Origin: Paracidovorax oryzae ATCC 19882
Lineage (GTDB): Bacteria; Pseudomonadota; Gammaproteobacteria; Burkholderiales; Burkholderiaceae_C
Length of the DNA: 64,000 nucleotides
Assembly: GCF_000687165.1 (NCBI RefSeq)
Contig: NZ_JMKU01000022.1
Coordinates: 22,447 to 86,446, forward strand
Direction of reading: 5' to 3'
Below the pieces are notes generated by a model. The model made no database searches and was not told where the DNA came from. It saw only the letters and a program-made list of their open reading frames with translations. Of this stretch, positions 1 to 9,716 are shown piece by piece; within the stretch, counting starts at the first letter, position 1; every line of letters begins with the position of its first letter. A program made the position numbers and the translations under genes.

Positions 1-252
1 TGAATTACTGCTATGCGATAAATGTGCCAATCAATTGGCGTGGGTAATACTGGTGTAAACACCAAAAAAAAGGCTGTTCCGCGCCATGGAGGTGCGTGCA
101 GGCACGGTGGGCGTGCCATGGCGGCGCGCGGCTCGGCTGCCCGCACCGGGGTGGTGATTTTTCTGTATTGCGGTAAAAGCTGGGTTGCCCGTGTCGCGCC
201 GCTGCCAGGGGTTGGCGTGCGGGCCTGGGCGGGAGGTGCGTGGCCCGGCGGT
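1..252. other. Left-edge stretch with no supported gene
   Basis: I see no convincing gene here. Overlapping open frames exist on both strands but are arginine/proline-rich and lack family resemblance, as expected from GC-rich codon shadows. The only structure is two tight inverted repeats near the left edge: GCCAAT-CA-ATTGGC around 26-39 and TGGTGT-AA-ACACCA at 51-64. They may belong to the control region of a gene to the left, outside the window. Confidence 0.4.
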
Positions 253-2094
253 TCAGCGCCGCTGCCGGCCCACAGCCAGGCCATGCCGCCGGGCGCGGTA
301 AAGCAGCGTCGCCCGGGTGATGCCGAGCAGCCGTGCGGCGGCTGCGGCGTTTCCCCCGGTCCGCCGCAGGGCGTCGGCCATGAGCGCAGCCTCGGCTTCT
401 TCCAGCGTTCCCGCGGCCGGTGCGGCATCCGGTTGCCGGGCGCCGGACCATTCACCAGCCAGCCTGCCGCCGGCATCCTTCCGGCCGCCCGCGCCGAGGG
501 AGAGCACGCCCGTGGGGAGCGTTTCCCCGCCCCGGAAGAGGTGGTGCACATCGATGGCCTCGCCGTCGTTGACCATGATGACCGCGCGCTCGATCAGGTT
601 CTGCAGTTCGCGGATGTTGCCCGGATAGCCGTAGTGGAAGAGCGCCTGCACTGCCCGCTGCGTGAATCCGGGCGCGTCGCGCTGGTGGCGCTTCCGGTAG
701 TGGGCGAGGAAGTGCTGCATCAGCAGCGGGATGTCGTCGCGCCGCTCGCGCAGCGGCGGCAGGTGGATGGGGAACACGTTGAGGCGGTAGAACAGGTCGG
801 CGCGGAACTGCCCGGCGCGCACGGCCTCGCGCAGATCCACGTTGGTGGCTGCGGCCACGCGCACATCCACCTTCAGCGTGCGGGTGCCGCCCACGCGCTC
901 GATCTCGCCCTCCTGCAGCGCGCGCAGCAGCTTGCCCTGGGCCGCCAGGCCCAGGGTGCCGATTTCGTCCAGGAACAGGGTGCCGCCATCCGCACGCTCG
1001 AAGCGACCGGGCCGCGAGGCGCCCGCACCCGTGTATGCGCCGCGCTCCACGCCGAAGAGTTCGGTCTCGACCAGCGTGTCCGGAATGGCGGCGCAATTGA
1101 GGGCCACGAACGGCCGTTGCGTGCGGCCACCGGCGCGGTGCAGGGCGCGTGCGAACATCTCCTTGCCGACCCCCGATTCGCCGGTGAACAGCACGGTGGC
1201 TTGCGTGGGCGCCACGCGGCGCACCATGTGGAAGGCCGCATTGAAGGCGGACGAGGCACCGATCAAGGTGCTGTCTCCCGGCCCGGTAGTGGCCGCCACG
1301 GTGCTGGCGGGCGGGCGCCATGCCGGCGGAGCCGCAGCCGGGGCGGCCGGTGCGGAGTTACCCAGTTGCAAGTGGCGCAGTTCTTCCTGCACGTCGCCGC
1401 CCCAGCGTTCGAGCGTGCGGCCCACCACGCGGCAGTGTGCATCGCCCGCCGAGCGGCACTCCGTTTCCCGGAACAGGATCAGCCGGCCGAACAGGGTGCT
1501 GACGTAGCCGGTCGCATAGCCGGTCTGCATCCAGCAGGCCGGCGAGCCGGTCACACCGTAGGCGGCGATGTGGCCGTCGTCCTCGCTCGCGTTGTGCCAG
1601 AGGAATTCGCCGTCGTAGTCACCCGTGGCCGCGTCATAGCGCACATGCACGACCTCCACATGGACCACGCCTTCCAGGGAGTGCAGGCGCGCGCCCGCCA
1701 CGGCGGCCACCGCCGGGTCGGCGTCCGGCCATTGCCGCCGTACCAGCTCGGCGTCGCGCACGCCCGAGAGATAGCCGGTGCGCGTGAGCAGGCCCCTGGC
1801 GGCGTCCAGGCCGATGGTCTCGATGAGTTCGCGCCGCAGCGAGCCCAGCGCCTGGGCATGCACCAGCACCATGCGCTGGTCCTGCAGCCAGATGCGGCCG
1901 TCGCCAGGTGAGAAAAAGAGGCATTCGCTCAGGTCCGCCACCGTGGGGTGGCTGTCGGCATCGACCTCGCGCAGGTCGAAACGCCAGCCCGCGCCCCCGC
2001 CAGCCACTTTCGCCAGCTCCGCAAGTGAAACGCGGGTGGGTAGGTTCATCTGTTTTTGTCTGTCAGCATCCATTTTCGGCATCCACGAATGCAT
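253..2094 (-). CDS. Sigma-54-dependent activator of XylR/DmpR/MopR type
   Basis: An enhancer-binding activator that senses an aromatic compound and drives RNA polymerase with sigma-54. The order is an N-terminal XylR_N/V4R sensor (about residues 30-215), an AAA+ domain (about 255-490) with Walker A GESGVGKE and the sigma-54 contact loop as GAYTGA rather than the usual GAFTGA, and a C-terminal Fis-type helix-turn-helix. The sensor keeps the zinc-site pattern known from MopR (C, then E-x2-C-x7-C in RETECRSAGDAHC), so a phenolic or benzylic ligand is likely. It is divergent from an aldehyde dehydrogenase/SDR operon that has a sigma-54 promoter, which is the expected target. The start is uncertain: in-frame ATGs also lie at 2082, 2073 and 2049, none with a clear ribosome site. 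Confidence 0.93.
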   Translation of the reverse strand: MHSWMPKMDADRQKQMNLPTRVSLAELAKVAGGGAGWRFDLREVDADSHPTVADLSECLFFSPGDGRIWLQDQRMVLVHAQALGSLRRELIETIGLDAARGLLTRTGYLSGVRDAELVRRQWPDADPAVAAVAGARLHSLEGVVHVEVVHVRYDAATGDYDGEFLWHNASEDDGHIAAYGVTGSPACWMQTGYATGYVSTLFGRLILFRETECRSAGDAHCRVVGRTLERWGGDVQEELRHLQLGNSAPAAPAAAPPAWRPPASTVAATTGPGDSTLIGASSAFNAAFHMVRRVAPTQATVLFTGESGVGKEMFARALHRAGGRTQRPFVALNCAAIPDTLVETELFGVERGAYTGAGASRPGRFERADGGTLFLDEIGTLGLAAQGKLLRALQEGEIERVGGTRTLKVDVRVAAATNVDLREAVRAGQFRADLFYRLNVFPIHLPPLRERRDDIPLLMQHFLAHYRKRHQRDAPGFTQRAVQALFHYGYPGNIRELQNLIERAVIMVNDGEAIDVHHLFRGGETLPTGVLSLGAGGRKDAGGRLAGEWSGARQPDAAPAAGTLEEAEAALMADALRRTGGNAAAAARLLGITRATLLYRARRHGLAVGRQRR

Positions 2095-2160
2095 GCCAGC
2101 ATAACTTTGGGGGCAGGGTGGAGTGCATGGCCCGATGCTGCCTTTGCATCAGGGAAAACC

Positions 2161-2177
2161 CCCGAGATCGCCTCGGG
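2161..2177. promoter_or_regulatory. Inverted repeat, candidate upstream activator site
   Basis: CCCGAG-N5-CTCGGG is a perfect 6-bp inverted repeat. Its centre is about 80 bp upstream of the start expected from the sigma-54 promoter at 2223-2238, within the distance range where enhancer-binding activators bind. A second palindrome, GGCCTG-CCG-CAGGCC, lies at 2204-2218. Which of them, if either, is the activator site is inference. Confidence 0.35.
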
Positions 2178-2222
2178 AAGGGGACTGCCTTGCGCCCGGC
2201 CCGGGCCTGCCGCAGGCCGTGC

Positions 2223-2238
2223 TGGTATGCGGATTGCG
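2223..2238 (+). promoter_or_regulatory. Sigma-54 (-24/-12) promoter
   Basis: TGGTATG-N4-TTGCG fits the sigma-54 consensus TGGYAYR-N4-TTGC at every fixed position, with GG at 2224-2225 and GC at 2236-2237 at the required spacing. Transcription should start near 2248, about 50 bp before the aldehyde dehydrogenase start. It sits between that gene and a divergent sigma-54 activator, which makes a chance match unlikely. Confidence 0.82.
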
Positions 2239-2298
2239 CAATGCAGGCCGGCGCGGACGGTTCCAACCGCGCTTTTTCCATCTTCAGAGGAGACAGAC

Positions 2299-3780
2299 AT
2301 GGGTTCATCCGAACATGCGCACCTGGCCTGGGCCCGGCCGGAGTGCTGGGACGGCGCCGCCTTCGATGGCGGCTGGTCCACCCGCCTGGCCGGACGCGAG
2401 GAGGTCATCGAGCCGGCTACCGGCCAGCCGTTGTGGGGCACGGGGATCGCGGACGCCGCCGACATGCAGGCCGCGATCGGCCGCGCCCACGCCGCGCAGC
2501 CGGCCTGGGCCGCCACCGGGCCGCGCGAACGCGCCGCCATCCTTTTCACCGCCGCCGGCCTGTTCGAGCGGCATCTCGACGAGCTGGCCCTGGCCATCGC
2601 CCGGGAAACCGGCGGCATCCTGCCCAAGGGACAGCTCGAAGCGCGCGAGGCGGCCACCCTGTGCCGCATCGCCGGCGGGCTGCCCCTGCAGGCACAGGGG
2701 CAGGTGCTGCCGTCCACGCCCGGCCGGCTTTCGATCGCGCGGCGCGTTCCGCACGGCGTGGTGGGCGTGATCTCGCCGTTCAATTTCCCGCTGGTGCTGG
2801 GGCTGCGTTCGGTGGCCCCGGCGCTGGCGCTGGGCAATGCCGTGGTCCTCAAGCCCGACCCGCGCACCCCGGCCGCCGGCGGCTACCTGCTGGCCCGCGT
2901 GTTCGAGGAAGCGGGCCTGCCCGCCGGCCTGCTGCAGGTGCTGCCGGGGCATGCCGAAGCCGGCGAGGCACTGGTGGCCGATCCGCGCGTGCCCATGATC
3001 GCCTTCACCGGCTCGCCCTCGGTGGGACGGCGCATCGGCGAACTGGCGGGGCGCCATCTCAAGAAGGTGTCGCTGGAACTGGGCGGCGCGAACAACCTCG
3101 TGATCCTGGAGGATGCGGACCTGGATGCCGCGGCGAGCGCAGCCGCCTTCGGTGCCTGGTTCCACCAGGGCCAGATCTGCATGGCCGCCAACCGTGTGCT
3201 GGTGCATGCCTCGATCGCGCCGGCCCTCCGGGAGCGCCTCGTGGCCAAGGCGCGGCACCTCCCGGTCGGCGACGGCGCCGGCGGGCAGGTGGCCCTCGGG
3301 CCGATGATCGACGCCCGGCAGCTGGCGCGCTTCGACGCCATCGTGCGGGACACCGTGGGGCAGGGTGCCACGCTGGAGGCCGGGGGCACGCACGACGGCC
3401 TGTGCTACCGGCCCACGGTGCTTTCGGGCGTGCGGCCCGGCATGCGCAGCTTCGACGAAGAACCCTTCGGGCCGCTGGTGAACCTCGTCACCTTCCAGAC
3501 CGACGACGAGGCCGTGGCCCTGGCCAACCACAGCGAAGGCGGCCTGGCCGCGGCGGTGATCGGCCGCGACGTGGCGCGCGCCATGGCGCTGGCCCAGCGG
3601 CTCCATGCCGGCATGGTGCATGTCAACGACCAGACGGTGAACGACGACTGCACCAATCCTTTCGGCGGCCCGGGCCTGGGCGGCAACGGCAGTTCCGTCG
3701 GCGGTCCCGCGGACCTCGACGAATACACCCGCTGGCAGTGGCTGACCGTCAAGGCCGCGCCGCCGGCCTTCCCGTTCTGA
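2299..3780 (+). CDS. NAD(P)-dependent aldehyde dehydrogenase, benzaldehyde/aryl-aldehyde type
   Basis: A 493-residue aldehyde dehydrogenase that oxidises an aldehyde to its acid. The catalytic Glu is at about residue 260 in LELGGANN and the nucleophilic Cys at about 294 in GQICMAANR, with the usual 34-residue spacing. ISPFNFP near residue 157 marks the cofactor-binding region. The start has a strong ribosome site (AGGAGA, 8 bp upstream). It is first in an operon with a short-chain alcohol dehydrogenase, under a sigma-54 promoter and beside an aromatic-sensing activator. This is the layout of benzyl alcohol/benzaldehyde degradation loci such as Acinetobacter are genes. The substrate is therefore probably an aromatic aldehyde; coniferyl aldehyde is the main alternative because of the partner gene. 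Confidence 0.9.
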   Translation: MGSSEHAHLAWARPECWDGAAFDGGWSTRLAGREEVIEPATGQPLWGTGIADAADMQAAIGRAHAAQPAWAATGPRERAAILFTAAGLFERHLDELALAIARETGGILPKGQLEAREAATLCRIAGGLPLQAQGQVLPSTPGRLSIARRVPHGVVGVISPFNFPLVLGLRSVAPALALGNAVVLKPDPRTPAAGGYLLARVFEEAGLPAGLLQVLPGHAEAGEALVADPRVPMIAFTGSPSVGRRIGELAGRHLKKVSLELGGANNLVILEDADLDAAASAAAFGAWFHQGQICMAANRVLVHASIAPALRERLVAKARHLPVGDGAGGQVALGPMIDARQLARFDAIVRDTVGQGATLEAGGTHDGLCYRPTVLSGVRPGMRSFDEEPFGPLVNLVTFQTDDEAVALANHSEGGLAAAVIGRDVARAMALAQRLHAGMVHVNDQTVNDDCTNPFGGPGLGGNGSSVGGPADLDEYTRWQWLTVKAAPPAFPF

Positions 3781-3811
3781 AGACAGCGACAACGACCAGG
3801 AGACAGACACC

Positions 3812-4579
3812 ATGCAATTCCACGGCAAGACCATCGTCATCACGGGCGTGAGTTCCGGCATCGGCAGCGACACCGCCAAGCTGCTGCGCGGACAGGGCGC
3901 CCGCGTCATCGGCATCGACCGCAACGATCCGGCGCTCACGCTGGACGGCTTCGTGAAGGCCGACCTGTCCGGGCCCGAGGCCATCGATGCCGCCGTGGCG
4001 CAGCTGCCCGGCCGCATCGATGCGCTGTGCAACATCGCGGGGGTGCCGGGCACCGCGCCGGCCGACCTCGTGGCGCGCATCAACTACCTGGGGCTGCGGC
4101 ACCTCACGCAGGCGCTGCTGCCCCGCATGCCCGAGGGCGGCAGCGTGGTGAACGTGGCCTCGATCCTGGGGGCCGAGTGGCCGCAGCGGCTCGAGCCGCA
4201 CCGCGCGCTCGCGGCCACGCCGGACTTCGCGGCGGGGCAGGCCTGGCTGGCGGAGCATCCGGTGCCCCAGGAAACGTGCTACCAGTACTTCAAGGAGGCG
4301 CTGATCGTCTGGACGCTCACGCAGTCGCAGGCGATCTTCATGGGGCGCGGCGTGCGCATGAACTGCGTGGCGCCGGGCCCGGTGATGACGCCCATCCTGG
4401 GCGACTTCGTGCGGATGCTGGGCGACGAGCGCGTGCGCAAGGATGCCCACCGCATGAAACGGCCCGCCTTCAGCGACGAAGTGGCGGCCGCCATCGGCTT
4501 CCTTTGCAGCGACGCGGCGCGCTGGGTGAGCGGAGTGAACCTGCCCGTGGACGGTGGACTGGCATCGACCTACATCTGA
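3812..4579 (+). CDS. Short-chain dehydrogenase, coniferyl/aryl-alcohol dehydrogenase type
   Basis: A 255-residue classical short-chain dehydrogenase that probably oxidises an aromatic alcohol to the aldehyde handled by the upstream enzyme. The cofactor loop TGVSSGIG is at residues 11-18 and the catalytic pair Y157/K161 is in YQYFK. The overall sequence resembles coniferyl-alcohol dehydrogenase (CalA) of Pseudomonas. A good ribosome site (AGGAGA) precedes the ATG, and the gene follows the aldehyde dehydrogenase by 31 bp, so the two are co-transcribed. Benzylic versus coniferyl substrate cannot be settled from sequence. Confidence 0.9.
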   Translation: MQFHGKTIVITGVSSGIGSDTAKLLRGQGARVIGIDRNDPALTLDGFVKADLSGPEAIDAAVAQLPGRIDALCNIAGVPGTAPADLVARINYLGLRHLTQALLPRMPEGGSVVNVASILGAEWPQRLEPHRALAATPDFAAGQAWLAEHPVPQETCYQYFKEALIVWTLTQSQAIFMGRGVRMNCVAPGPVMTPILGDFVRMLGDERVRKDAHRMKRPAFSDEVAAAIGFLCSDAARWVSGVNLPVDGGLASTYI

Positions 4580-4604
4580 CGCATTGCATGGGGGGCATGC
4601 ATTT

Positions 4605-4631
4605 TGTTAATGCAACACGATTGCGTTAACA
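4605..4631. promoter_or_regulatory. Large palindromic operator over the TonB-receptor promoter
   Basis: The arms TGTTAATGCAA and TTGCGTTAACA around a 5-bp centre are complementary except at one position. A plausible promoter (-35 TTGTTA at 4604-4609, 17-bp gap, -10 TAACAT at 4627-4632) is covered by the palindrome, so a bound protein would block transcription. A second inverted repeat, TGCATT-N5-AATGCA (4598-4614), overlaps it. It does not match Fur (TGATAAT-N-ATTATCA) or the usual Zur pattern. The regulator is unknown. Confidence 0.6.
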
Positions 4632-4682
4632 TCGGAGGCAGCGGCACGGCGGTTCGTGCCCGCGCGTCGCCGACAATATTCC

Positions 4683-6896
4683 ATGCCTCTCTGTTCCGTT
4701 TCCCGGCCCCGCGCGTGGGCCGTCCTGCTGGGTACCGTGCCCGTGGCTGCTATGGCGCAGTCGTCCGCTTCCGGGCCGTCGCCCACCCAGCTGCCGGCGG
4801 TGGAGGTGCACGAACGCGCGGAAACGCCGCGCCTCGCGCAGCCTGCCGCCGCGGCCTCGCGCCTCGGGCTCACGGTGCGCGATACGCCGGCCTCCATCGA
4901 CGTGGTGCCGCGCGATATGCTCGCCGAGCGCGGGCTGCGCACGGTGTCCGAAGCCGCGCAGGCCGCGGTGGGCGTGCTGGCGGGGGATTTCCCGGCAGAG
5001 CCGGCCGCGTTTTCCATGCGCGGCTTCGCCAACAGCCAGATCAACACCCTCTACAACGGCATCAAGATCGGCCCGCCGAACATGACCTCGCGCGTCATGG
5101 GCACGGCGAACCTCGAGCGCGTTGAGTTCCTCAAGGGGCCCGCGTCGCTGATGTCGGGCGAAGGCGCGGCCGGCGGCGCGGTGAATTTCGTCACGCGCGC
5201 CCCGCACCGCGGCCCGGTGGAGACCGAAGTGGCCGCCGCGGCCGGATCCTTCGGCGAGCGGCGCCTGTCCATCGGCACCGGCGGCACCACGGCCTGGAAG
5301 GACGTGGATTTCCGCCTCGACGCGAGCGGCTCGGACAATGACGGCTTCGTGCGGGACACGGGCCAGCGCCTGTGGCACCTGTCGAGCGGCCTGGACTGGT
5401 ACCTGCGGCCGGGGCTCAAGCTGTTCGTGGCCGCGGAAGTGCAGCGCGACCGCGGCCATCCGTACTGGGGCACGCCCCTGGTCTCCGCGTCGGCCCCGGG
5501 CATCCAGTCGCAGCCGGGCGTGGTGTCCGGCACCTATGTCTCGGGCTTCAACGGCAGCGTGCTCGCACCGGTGGCCATCGACCGCCGCACGCTGCGCACG
5601 AACTACAACGTGCTGGACAACCGCAACGAAGCGCGCGAGACCTGGCTGCGCACGGGCGTGGACTGGCGCATCGACGCGGCGTGGTCGCTGCGCAGCCAGT
5701 TCTACCGCTACACCGCCACGCGCTCGTGGCTGAACAACGAAGTGCTCGCGTTCAATACCGGCACCGGGCTGGTGGACCGCGAGCGTTTCTTCGTGGCGCA
5801 GGACCAGACGACCTCCGGCAACAAGACAGAAGTGCAGTGGGACGGCCGCCTCGCGGGCCGGGAGAACCGCTTCGTCGCCGCCCTGGAGCTGAGCGATACC
5901 GACCTGGACCGCCCCGGCGCCGCCAACTTCCCCGGCGACAGCGTGTCGTTGATTGCGCCCGACCGCGGGTTCTACGGACCGCTGGTGCAGCAGCGGCAGA
6001 CGACGCAGCTGCGCAATGCGGCGATCGCGCTGGAAGACCGGCTGCGCATCACGCCCGCCGTGGCCCTCATCGCGGGCCTGCGGCACGAATCCATCGAGCT
6101 CGACCGCACTTCCACCGACGCGGCCGGCGCGGCGCGGCGCGGCTTTCCCTACGGCAAGACCTGGCACCCGACCACCGGCCGGCTGGGCCTGACCTGGGAG
6201 CCCGCGGCGGGCACCATGCTCTACGCCCAGGCCGCGACAGGTGCCGACGTGGCCGCCAACAACATCTTCCTGCTCGGCCCCGCCCAGCCGCTGGAACTCA
6301 CCCGGGCGCGCAATGCCGAGGTGGGCGTGAAGCAGGGCTTCTGGCAGGACCGTGGGGAATGGACGCTGGCGCTCTACGACGCCGAACGCCGCAATGTCTA
6401 TGCCGGGCAGGGCGGGCAATCGCTGGCGCGCGCTGGCGCGCTGCAATCGCGCGGCGCGGAGATGTCCCTGGCACTGCGGCCCGCGGCCGCCTGGAGCGTC
6501 TGGGCGCAGCTCGCCCTCAACCGCGCGCGCTACGACGATTTCGTGCTCGCCAATGGCACTTCCTTCTCCGGCAACATGCCCCCCAATACCCCGAAGGTGA
6601 TGGCCAGCGTGGGCGCAGCCTACCGCTTCAACGCGGGCCTGCCGATGCAGGTCTCTGCTTCGCTGCGGCACGTGGGCGAGCGCTTCCACAGCGACGCCAA
6701 CACGGTCCGCCTGTCGGCCTACCGCGTGATCGATGCGGCCTGGAGCGTGGACGTGGCCCCGGGCACCCAGCTCACCCTGCGGGGCCGCAACCTGGCGAAC
6801 AAAGTCTATGCCGCCTGGGCGGATCCGTTCTACCCGGACCAGATCCTGCTCGGCGCGCCGCGCAGTTTCGAGCTGGCCCTGCGCTGGACGCTCTGA
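4683..6896 (+). CDS. TonB-dependent outer-membrane receptor, siderophore type
   Basis: A 737-residue outer-membrane gated channel for a metal complex or other large nutrient. It has a signal peptide (cleavage after AMAQ, about residue 23) and a plug domain (about 60-170) with MRGF, LERVEFLKGP and GGAVNFV, as in the TonB-dependent siderophore receptor family. A long barrel follows and ends in an aromatic-rich strand (ALRWTL). The chosen ATG gives a clean signal peptide; an upstream in-frame ATG at 4656 does not. No clear Shine-Dalgarno site is visible. The ABC importer genes follow within 14 bp, so receptor and importer form one uptake system. The substrate is not evident. Confidence 0.92.
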   Translation: MPLCSVSRPRAWAVLLGTVPVAAMAQSSASGPSPTQLPAVEVHERAETPRLAQPAAAASRLGLTVRDTPASIDVVPRDMLAERGLRTVSEAAQAAVGVLAGDFPAEPAAFSMRGFANSQINTLYNGIKIGPPNMTSRVMGTANLERVEFLKGPASLMSGEGAAGGAVNFVTRAPHRGPVETEVAAAAGSFGERRLSIGTGGTTAWKDVDFRLDASGSDNDGFVRDTGQRLWHLSSGLDWYLRPGLKLFVAAEVQRDRGHPYWGTPLVSASAPGIQSQPGVVSGTYVSGFNGSVLAPVAIDRRTLRTNYNVLDNRNEARETWLRTGVDWRIDAAWSLRSQFYRYTATRSWLNNEVLAFNTGTGLVDRERFFVAQDQTTSGNKTEVQWDGRLAGRENRFVAALELSDTDLDRPGAANFPGDSVSLIAPDRGFYGPLVQQRQTTQLRNAAIALEDRLRITPAVALIAGLRHESIELDRTSTDAAGAARRGFPYGKTWHPTTGRLGLTWEPAAGTMLYAQAATGADVAANNIFLLGPAQPLELTRARNAEVGVKQGFWQDRGEWTLALYDAERRNVYAGQGGQSLARAGALQSRGAEMSLALRPAAAWSVWAQLALNRARYDDFVLANGTSFSGNMPPNTPKVMASVGAAYRFNAGLPMQVSASLRHVGERFHSDANTVRLSAYRVIDAAWSVDVAPGTQLTLRGRNLANKVYAAWADPFYPDQILLGAPRSFELALRWTL

Positions 6897-6910
6897 TCGC
6901 GGACGGCGGC

Positions 6911-7680
<770 letters not shown>

Positions 7681-7684
<4 letters not shown>

Positions 7685-8670
7685 CGGGCTGGTTGCGCCG
7701 GATTGCCGGGTTGGCGTTACCGATGGCGCTGTTGCCGGCTGCCGTGGCGGCGGGCGTGGCCCCGCCGGATGCCGGTGCCGCATTTCCCGTGACGGTGTCC
7801 AACTGTGGGGAGCCGCTGCGCATCGAGCGGCCTCCGCGCCGGTTGGTCGTGCACGACCTCAACATGACCGAAATGGCGCTCGCCCTCGGACTGCGTCCGG
7901 TGCTGGTCGGCGTGACGGGCATCACCGGCTGGTACAAGCAGACGGGCGAGGCTCTGCTGCGCACCCTGGACGGGGTGCCCGAACTGGCGCCCAAGTACCC
8001 CACGATGGAAACGCTGGTGGCGGCGCGGCCGGACCTGTTCTTCGCGGGCTGGTACTACGGCATGCAACCCGGTGGCGAGGTGACTCCCGCCACGCTCGCG
8101 CGGCGGGGCATCCAGACCTTGGTGCTGACCGAAAGCTGCGCGCAGAACCAGGCGGACAAGCCCCGCGCCACCATGGACCTGCTCTACGGCGACGTGCTGC
8201 GCCTGGGCCAGGTGTTCGGCCGCAACGCGGAGGCGCAGCGCCTCGTGGAAGGCTGGCGAGCGCGCGTGGCTGCGGCCAACCGTCCCGCGCTGGCGCACCG
8301 GCCCGGCGTCTTCGTCTATGACTCCGGCGAGGACAAGCCCTTCACCGCCGGCCGGGCCGCCATGCCCACCGCGCTCATCGATGCCGCGGGGGGGCGCAAT
8401 GTGCTGGACGACCTGCCCATGAGCTGGGGCACCGCCTCCTGGGAGGCCGTGGCGCAGCGCAATCCGCAATTCGTGATCCTGCTCGACTACCAGAACGGGC
8501 AGGGGCCGGACCATCTTGAACGCGTACTGCGGGAGCATCCCGCCATGCGCCTTGCGGATGCCGTGCGCGAAGGGCGCTTCATCGTGCTGCGCTATGCCGA
8601 GCTCACGCCCGGGCCTTTCAACATCGGGGCGATCGAGAAGATCGCACGGGCGCTGCGGGGCGTGCGTTGA
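7681..8670 (+). CDS. ABC importer periplasmic substrate-binding protein
   Basis: A 329-residue FecB/BtuF-like binding protein. It starts with a signal peptide (about residues 1-24, hydrophobic core ending near AVAAG). The mature part has the two-lobe periplasmic-binding pattern, with an ERPPRRLVV opening strand and an ALGLRPVLVGV helix-strand unit. It overlaps the ATPase stop and the permease start, so the three are tightly coupled. The pocket residues do not identify the ligand to me: iron-siderophore, haem, cobalamin or another cofactor are all possible. Confidence 0.85.
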
Positions 8671-9698
8671 ACGCCCCGGGAACCGCGCATCCGGCGCACT
8701 GGCAGCGCTGGATGCCCGGCCTGCTGGGGCTGGCGCTCACGGCGCTGGCCCTGCTGTCGCTCAAGTTCGGCGGGGTGGAGGTCGGCTGGCAGGACGTGTT
8801 TTCAGCCCTGGGCGCCTGCGCGCCTGACGGCACAGGCGCCATGGCGCAGACCATCGTGCGCGATCTGCGCCTGCCGCGCGTCCTGCTCTCCATGGCCGTA
8901 GGTGCGGCGCTCGCCCTCGTGGGCAGCCTGTTGCAGACGACGACGCGCAACGACCTGGCCGACCCGTTCCTCTTCGGTCTGTCGTCCGGCGCGTCCGCCG
9001 GCGCGGTCGCCGTCATCACCCTGGCTGGAAGCGCGCTGGGCATGTGGACGCTGCCGCTGGCCACGTTCGCGGGAGCCCTGGTTGCCGCCGGGGCCGTATT
9101 GCTGATCGTGCAGGGCGGCCAGGGCCAGGGGCCCGCGCGGATCGTGCTGGCCGGCGTGTCGGTGTCGTTCCTCTTCGGGGCGCTGACCCATGCGCTGATT
9201 TTTGCGGGCGACCAGCGCGCCGCGCATTCCGTCGTGTTCTGGTCGCTGGGCGGACTGGGCCTCGCCCGCTGGGACAACCTCTGGCTGGCCGGTGCCGGGC
9301 TGCTGGTGACGGCACTGTTCATTGCGCGGCGCCACCGGGCGCTCGACGCGCTGCTGGCGGGCGACGACACCGCCCACAGCCTGGGCGTGGAGCCGCAGCG
9401 GCTGCGCCGCCAGGCCTTCGTGGTGGCGGCTTTCGCCACCGCCTGCTGCGTGGCCCTTTCCGGCCTGATCGGTTTCGTCGGTCTCATGGTGCCCCACCTG
9501 GCGCGCCGCCTGGCCGGGCCGCTGCACCGGGCCTCCTCCGTGGTCGCCGCCGTATCGGGTGCGGCCCTGCTGCTGGCCAGCGACCTCGTGGCCCGGTCGC
9601 TGCTGGGCGCGCAGGAACTGCCCGTGGGCATCGTGACTTCAGGGCTGGGGGCGTGTTTCGTGATCGTGCTGCTGCGGCGCGGCAGCGGCACCATGTGA
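8667..9698 (+). CDS. ABC importer permease, FecCD family
   Basis: A 343-residue inner-membrane permease of the FecCD/BtuC family with about nine or ten hydrophobic helices. The conserved GLIGFVGLMVPHLAR segment (coupling-helix region) and RLPRVL near the N terminus are both present. The start is probably TTG, overlapping the stop of the binding protein (TTGA); an ATG at 8712 is the alternative but would lose the overlap and part of the leader. It completes a receptor-ATPase-binding protein-permease operon. A single permease gene implies a homodimeric channel. Confidence 0.9.
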   Translation: MNAPGTAHPAHWQRWMPGLLGLALTALALLSLKFGGVEVGWQDVFSALGACAPDGTGAMAQTIVRDLRLPRVLLSMAVGAALALVGSLLQTTTRNDLADPFLFGLSSGASAGAVAVITLAGSALGMWTLPLATFAGALVAAGAVLLIVQGGQGQGPARIVLAGVSVSFLFGALTHALIFAGDQRAAHSVVFWSLGGLGLARWDNLWLAGAGLLVTALFIARRHRALDALLAGDDTAHSLGVEPQRLRRQAFVVAAFATACCVALSGLIGFVGLMVPHLARRLAGPLHRASSVVAAVSGAALLLASDLVARSLLGAQELPVGIVTSGLGACFVIVLLRRGSGTM

Positions 9699-9716
9699 GT
9701 CTCGACAGGGCATCGC

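Noticed and set aside
51..72. Intrinsic terminator at the left edge
   Set aside because: The loop is only two bases and the A/T tract lies before the stem in the direction where it would be T, so the geometry is wrong.
4580..4682. Cobalamin riboswitch before the TonB-dependent receptor
   Set aside because: The gap is only about 100 bp, is taken up by the palindrome, and shows no B12-box-like sequence.
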